This document shows, one piece after another, positions 58,845 to 64,000 of a DNA stretch of 64,000 bases. The translations under genes were made by a program, and so were the position numbers. This DNA comes from Microvelia longipes (lineage: Eukaryota > Arthropoda > Insecta > Hemiptera > Veliidae). Position 1 is the stretch's first letter, and each line of letters starts with the position of its first letter. The notes below the pieces were generated by a model. The model had not been told where the DNA came from and did not search any database. It saw only the letters and a program-made list of their open reading frames with translations. Location: positions 37,579,476 through 37,643,475 of the forward strand of contig JACMZG010001911.1 of assembly GCA_018340805.1 (NCBI GenBank), read 5' to 3'.

Positions 58845-59620
58845 ATAGTTTAAAGGTGAACATAAACTAAGATTCGAATAAGTGCGAAAATTTTGATAAG
58901 TGACAATTTTGGAAGGGTGATTTCAGTACATACTTTTGTATCATCAATGTAATAAATATGCGCATTTCCCTTAAAAACATCTAAAAAAAATTGAGTAACA
59001 AGTATTAATGCTATTGCTCAAGTTTTTAAGCATAAAGCAATTAATTTAAGCAAAAATAGATTGTTATAAGCGAGGGTATAATTTTAAAAGAAATTGCCAG
59101 ATTTGCAGATTTCAGCTAATCAATATAAGACAATCAATATTTCTTAATAGGAAATAGGAAAGTTAAGTACTAAATCTGGCAAAGAGGAAATGCACGCCAT
59201 GTCAATCTTTGGATAAACGCTTGAGAAGAACACAAAAACTGGACACAATAAGAAACAATAAAAACTATAAATACGAATTTGGAATAATAATAAAAGAGAA
59301 AATTTATCAATAACTAATGCTACAATTAAGCTCTGAACTATGCATACTATTAAATCATAACATAATAACTGATACAAACTGCAGAATGAAAAACGAGTCA
59401 CGATCCAACGTGACTTTAAGCTCAGTGGTTTAAAGATCAGGCCAACGTCTTATCTCTACCCTTAACTCAAATAAATTAAAGCAAGGGAAAGGTTACAGGT
59501 TGATATTCTCGTAACTAAAATAATAAAACATTATTGACTGCTTCCAGCCAATATTACCAATACAGAAAATCACTTAAAATAAAAGATGTACAATATGTTG
59601 AATGGGATTAAATTGCAGTA
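58845..59620. other. AT-rich milton intron 1, no exon seen
   Basis: The 85-codon minus frame at 59144-59401 is leucine/phenylalanine-rich, without splice sites in phase. Confidence 0.4.
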
Positions 59621-59621
59621 C

Positions 59622-59718
59622 CTCTGGACCATTTGTCAAGGAGATCATGTTCATCTTCACCAAGTCGACGTCTTCTCTTAGCTCGTTGGTGCAAACGACG
59701 ATCAGACCATGGGAACAT
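59622..59718 (-). CDS. milt: milton/TRAK 5' coding exon (probable start)
   Basis: On the minus strand ATG at 59718 opens 32 codons plus one base up to a donor (CCAGAG then GTACTG at 59621). The reading MFPWSDRRLHQRAKRRRRLG, EDEHDLLDKWSR is very basic then acidic. The leftover base (phase 1 out) joins the AG at the start of exon 25656-25760, giving DKWSR-E-VCSGEEIPEVE, which is why I assign it to milton. The frame stays open for about 19 codons upstream of this ATG, so the exon may begin further up, with a possible acceptor GTGTTAG at 59732, and the protein may start in another exon. I do not remember this N-terminal sequence in any family; TRAK N-termini vary by isoform. The assignment rests on phase, strand and codon-like composition. 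Confidence 0.6.
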
Positions 59719-59739
59719 CCCGAATTTTTCACTAACACC

Positions 59740-60330
59740 ACAGATGACAATATTTGTAAAATTTACTAGCTTAATTTTAAAATAAATTCATTATTTTATC
59801 AAAAACTAAATCCGTTTAGTTTTGGACGTAATAATACAATGAAAATTGGTAGTTGACTTAGGGGTTGAGAAGCGGATAAATCCGCTTTCGCGCGGATATC
59901 GCACGGGGTTAAAAGAGCTACTGAAACACCTGAGTGATACCAGATGTTCTCCCGTCAGTATCCAATTATAAGCGCTTCCAACCTTGGGTAAAAACTACAA
60001 TACGGCACAGAATCTATCAAGCGTCCCGGTCTCATTCACAGTTATACACCAACACCTCCCAGTCAATCCCGATTAACTCTTTACCGATCGAACACTGCAC
60101 AGATAATAGCTTGTATTTGAAACTAGTCGGACAGACGCAAGAACACTTTGGACCAACTCCAGGACAGAAATAAGTACTGACGGCAATACAAGAGACAAGC
60201 CATACTCGTATACTCGAATAACAAAGACTGAATGCAATGAACAACAACCAAGTAGATAAGATTAAAGAAAATTCAATTAGATCCATATACAAACACATAC
60301 ACACAACATGAGTGTTCAAACAGTTTTATC
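59740..60330 (-). promoter_or_regulatory. Candidate promoter or 5' UTR region of milton
   Basis: Directly upstream of the exon above, about 500 bp are distinctly less AT-rich than the surroundings. They include a CG-rich word cluster at 59871-59905 with an inverted GCGGAT / ATCCGC. On the minus strand several TCAGT initiator-like words are present. The opposed 79- and 95-codon frames (59934-60173 plus, 60032-60319 minus) have no domain. The role is inferred from position only. Confidence 0.3.
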
Positions 60331-60804
60331 AACAATAAATGGGGATTTAAAAGCACAGGTAACTATAATAAAGCATTGCCCAAAGTTTCACACAACAAAG
60401 GCCCATATAATAAATAAACTATATTTTTCGTAGAGAGATCTTCAAAATTTTACTTTCTTAAACTTAATATAAATTCGCGAAATTACGAGTATTGAAACAT
60501 AATTTACGCAACCTCTATTTACCACAATTAATCAACCCTATATGATTTTAGTTGATCCAACGTCCAAAACGCATAAATAAACACAAATTTTATTCCAGGC
60601 AGAAAAATTTAACCATAACAATACCGATTTTTGTGAAAATGTTTTTAACTCAGCAAACTTTATTATTCACCTCATAAAAATATTAGATAATTATTTTTCA
60701 TAAGCTCTGTGACAGGAAAATAGGAATAGGAATAGTGTCAGGTACAACAAGCACTCACGTATCTTTATCTCCAGAATAAAGAGTTTATAATAAGAATACA
60801 AATT

Positions 60805-61025
60805 TTGTACTTTCCAGTTTTATCAGTCAAATTTTTGGAAGCAATACTGTGTTTGAACTAAGCTTCTAAAATGATCAGTTTTAAGTCCTAAATGGTTTAA
60901 ATCATACTGTCTGGCAGTATGTGTGTCTTGTCATTAAAGCTACCAATTTTCAAAGAAATGTGAATTTTTTCATTAAATTAAAAAAAAAATTAATTAGTAG
61001 TAGTTACACTATAGAAAAAAGATTG
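60805..61025 (-). repeat. Repeat A degraded copy
   Basis: GCAATACTGTGTTTGAACTA, GGCAGTATGTGTGTCTTGTC, AAAGCTACCAATTTTC and AGTAGTTACACTATAGAAAA follow the inverted 3' half of the family. Confidence 0.45.
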
Positions 61026-61099
61026 TAATTGTCTACCAAGTAGATATCGCTGCTATGCCCCTTTTTTAAATCCCCTTAAATAGGTTAGGCTCTATTTTA

Positions 61100-62310
61100 C
61101 TACTTTACTAAGGCTCTATTCAGAGGCAGATCTAGTGAAACTGCTTTCATCAACTTTGTTATCAAATCTCTAGCATTCTAGATCAGCAAAATATTCCCAT
61201 TAAAATATTTTGAGACCCTTCTAAAGCGTTCGATACTAAACTATTCTATTTTAATAAGCAAATTGTTGAACTGTGGTCTTAGAGGTTCTGTCCTTATATT
61301 GGTGGTTGGTCTCAAATTAAGTCAATATCTCATAAAGGTGGCTTCACCAAATCTAACAAAGCCAATGTCAACATCGGGCTTCCACAGGCAGTATCCTAGG
61401 GCCTATACTTTTCCTGCTATATATTTAATGATTTATCTACTGTCTTAAGAGATTGTCTGGTAACTTTGAACTTTTGCAGATGGCAGTACAGATAATGTTA
61501 GTGGTAGTAGCTTAACTGTTTCTATATTCTATGCTAATAAGCTCTTAATAGATATTACAGTAGGTTAAACTTTTAATCAGTTAATTCTTAATAAGTCCAA
61601 AACTAATATTATTGTTTTCTCTGAACAGAAGAAGCTGGGTGGAGTAGCAGAGCAACTCAAGGCCTCTCATTAGGCCTTATTCAAATTCCTAGGCTTTATT
61701 CTTGAATCTAATTTAAATGGGACATTAGTATTGAAAATCTAATAATTAAAAATGAGACACTCATATTGACAATCTTCCCTCAAAAAGTTCAGAAAAGTAA
61801 AATTAACATTGTCAGATTTTTGTTTGTGGATGGCATATTTTGCTCCTTATTTATTCAAGAATAAATATATAAAATTGTATTGTATATATAAATATATACA
61901 ATACTATAAGATATCTTATGGTATTGTTAGTTGGGGGCTCAGCTAGTGATATGGAGTGTTCATTCTTCAGAAAAAAATACTAAGAATAATTTTAGGATAT
62001 CCCCTCTTCAAAATTGTGTTGGTGCATATATACTAGTGTTGAAAGCAAATATACTTACTTTACTCTAATTATATATTTTTAAATGCTTGATCTTTTTCAG
62101 GAGAAGATTCAAATGTTTGACAATTGTAAATACCATCACAATTATAATCTCACTAGAAACCATCAGCTTTGAGTTCCTTCACACAAATCGACCTTCTATG
62201 AAAAAAGTGGTTTCTAAAAATTGAATGAAGTACTAAAACGCACTGTCTGTCAAGTAAAGTTTTTTAAAAACAACTAAATACAAAGGAGTACAAGAAAACA
62301 TTAAAAGAGT
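61100..62310 (+). pseudogene. Non-LTR retrotransposon (LINE, Jockey/CR1-like) reverse-transcriptase fossil
   Basis: Successive frames read the signature order of a LINE reverse transcriptase. FRGRSSETAFINF (about 61117) corresponds to GFRKGRSTETAL. LLKRSI at about 61220 corresponds to the DLSKAFD region. SPNLTKPMSTSGFHRQ, YP-RAYTFPAIYLM (61349-61437) corresponds to the S--GVPQGSVLGPLLFLLYINDL motif. FADGTDNV-like codons (61480) stand at YADDT. NKSKTNIIVFSEQKK (61592-61636) is the stretch after it. A 3' part with TRNHQL-VPSHKSTFYEKSGF (62152) fits the C-terminal conserved end. Frameshifts and stops are frequent, so it is long dead. The 61-codon ATG frame at 61263-61448 is a piece of it. No endonuclease domain is seen upstream. 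Confidence 0.75.
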
Positions 62311-62469
62311 TTTTAATATTGAAAAAATGTATTCTTTGAATTTTCTCTCAGAAGTCTTGATTTTTTATAATTTGTTTTTTCATTTGACAATGTAAAGAGA
62401 CTAGTCTCTTGTCAGCTTATAAATAATTAAATATTTCTTATAATATTTCCTTATTTCTTATATTACTTG

Positions 62470-62720
62470 AAACTCCATAAATTTAAGTATATTTTACATT
62501 ATATAGACAAGAGAGCTATGACTTTACAATGATTTCTCATACTTAATATTTTTAACCATTCATATGTTCTGATCTACTCATATTACGGTGAAAACTAGGT
62601 ACAACACATGCCTTAAACTACTCGTACTTTTTAATTTATAAAGCAGAATCTCTTAACAATAAGGCACGATTAAAACACGCTCGTTAGAGTAAAGAACATT
62701 ACACTGGCTGAAGGTATAGT
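62470..62720 (+). repeat. Repeat D copy
   Basis: TAGACAAGAGAGCTATGACT, AAAACTAGGTACAACACATG and GCCTTAAACTACTCGTACTT match 51640-51790. Confidence 0.5.
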
Positions 62721-62724
62721 ACTA

Positions 62725-64000
62725 TAAAGGGGATATCAAACACTAATGATGCCCCAATCATAAGTAGTACAAAAGAGGGTACAATTCTTATTAGGTCCCA
62801 GTAATTTTATGATGTTAGAATAGACAACACTGAGCTCTATTTGGGCCCTATGAAAAGGTATAAAAAAGGTGGTAAAACTTTGACTGTGTTCAGAGTTTGG
62901 CTCAGTTACTTAATTAAAAAGACTATATCCTGCATGAGTGAGGTCTCAATTAGAAGTAATTGAGGGAGTAAACTCAGATAGGAACCAAAGATTTTATATC
63001 AACTTTTGATACTACATTGTCATTTCAAATCAGTTTAAATGACATAATGGCCCAAGCTTACCAAAAGTTACAAGATTTTAAAGGTATTATGAAGCTTATT
63101 TAATACCATTGTGAGAAGTACTCTTGAATACTATTCTGTGGTTTGATCCCCCTCAGCTATATCACAAATGAGAAAGAATACTGCATAGATTCCTCTGGCA
63201 TATGAAAAAAGACTTTTTGGCTTGCAGTGGCTGTTGGAAAAAAGAATGGCTTTTGTGATATTATTTTTGTTGAAAATTATTAATAGTATTTTTAACTCTC
63301 CTGATCTCTTCAAGGGGTAATCTTTGAGTTCATTCTAGCTACAAAAGGCCTGGAAATATTGTATACAAACTTCCATAGAACAAACTATGTACAATCAAGC
63401 TAAGACATGAATATATGGAACTCATTTCAATTACGTAAATATTTTTGATAGCTCAATAGTTAAAAGAAGGTAAAAATCAACCTTCAAGTTTAGTAATACA
63501 AAAAACATGATTTTTTACAGTAGTATACGAGTAAATACATGTGAATTATTCAAGCACCGAAATTGTGCTAAAGGAAAGCGTACAATAAAATCCATAGATA
63601 GCGCACATCAAATCCTATCCCAGTAGGCAATGAAAAATATCAAACAAAACAAATAATCAACAGATGAGAAAAAGCCAGATACTCAATGTTTTAGAAGGTC
63701 ATAATAATTTGGCAAAACAGAATAAGATTCAAAAAGAGATGTTGGGATAGACCTATGAGATGAAAATGTAGAATGGATTAGATTAGAACCCTAAAAAAAA
63801 TGTTGTAGTAAGAACACTTAAAAAATATAATTGGCATAATAGGTAAATTCAAAGTTCTAAAACAAAATTAAAATATTACATTTAATTTTTTCACCCTTAA
63901 CTCATGACAATAAAGCATGTCATCAATTTAATACACCTAATTATAAAACAATGCAATATTTTACAACAAAACGAAATTTACACATTTACTTTATATTGTT
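62725..64000. other. AT-rich DNA, no gene seen
   Basis: A donor-like GTAAGC (minus, 63050) has no in-frame exon before it. The 60-codon frame at 63131-63313 is unsupported. Confidence 0.4.

Noticed and set aside
60032..60319. 95-codon minus frame upstream of the milton start
   Set aside because: Overlaps a 79-codon frame on the other strand, shows no family resemblance; better seen as 5' non-coding DNA.

Overview
This is AT-rich animal genomic DNA (roughly 30% GC by eye) from an invertebrate with large introns. The evidence is short exons with GT-AG splice sites, degraded transposons of animal type (Jockey/CR1-like LINE, hAT, PIF/Harbinger-like, solo LTR, tRNA-derived SINEs), long (TA)n tracts and a run of exactly 1000 N at 353-1352. 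I cannot name the species; an arthropod is the best guess. None of the long ATG-initiated open frames looks like a real gene, and most are shadows inside repeats.

The best-supported gene lies on the minus strand and is the 5' part of a TRAK/milton homologue, the mitochondrial kinesin adaptor with a HAP1 N-terminal domain. Three exons are visible, in transcription order 59622-59718, 25656-25760 and 13058-13159. Splice phases agree at both joins (1 to 1, 1 to 1), and the joined reading runs through the conserved stretch just before the TRAK coiled coil. The introns are about 33.9 kb and 12.5 kb, so most of the window is milton intron. The coiled-coil exons are not in readable sequence; they lie in the N gap or below base 1. 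A GC-richer stretch at 59740-60330 is a candidate 5' region.

At the left edge (38-218, minus strand) is one exon of an MSP/ASH-domain protein of HYDIN/CFAP47 type. It cannot follow the last milton exon in frame, so it belongs to another gene, nested or neighbouring, or to a mis-joined scaffold. Three weaker minus-strand exon candidates (3800-3941, 4071-4162, 25082-25192) are recorded with low confidence.

The rest is repeats. A dispersed family called repeat A here (about 650-780 bp when complete, GGGTACGGGGTACC-like 5' end, 3' stem-loop ending GGAAAAGTAAAA) is present in at least 15 full or partial copies, several containing snap-back palindromes. Other elements are a 2.94-kb PIF/Harbinger-like element (13268-16206), a solo LTR (24053-24515), an 82-bp mini inverted-repeat element (25898-25979), an 878-bp decayed hAT element (40722-41599), a possible Tigger/pogo-type transposase fragment (9298-9624), a LINE reverse-transcriptase fossil (61100-62310), a SINE cluster with a near 300-bp inverted repeat (42505-43800), two minisatellites (34920-35342, 36349-36770) and four long (TA)n tracts. 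No CRISPR array, rRNA gene or intact tRNA gene was seen.
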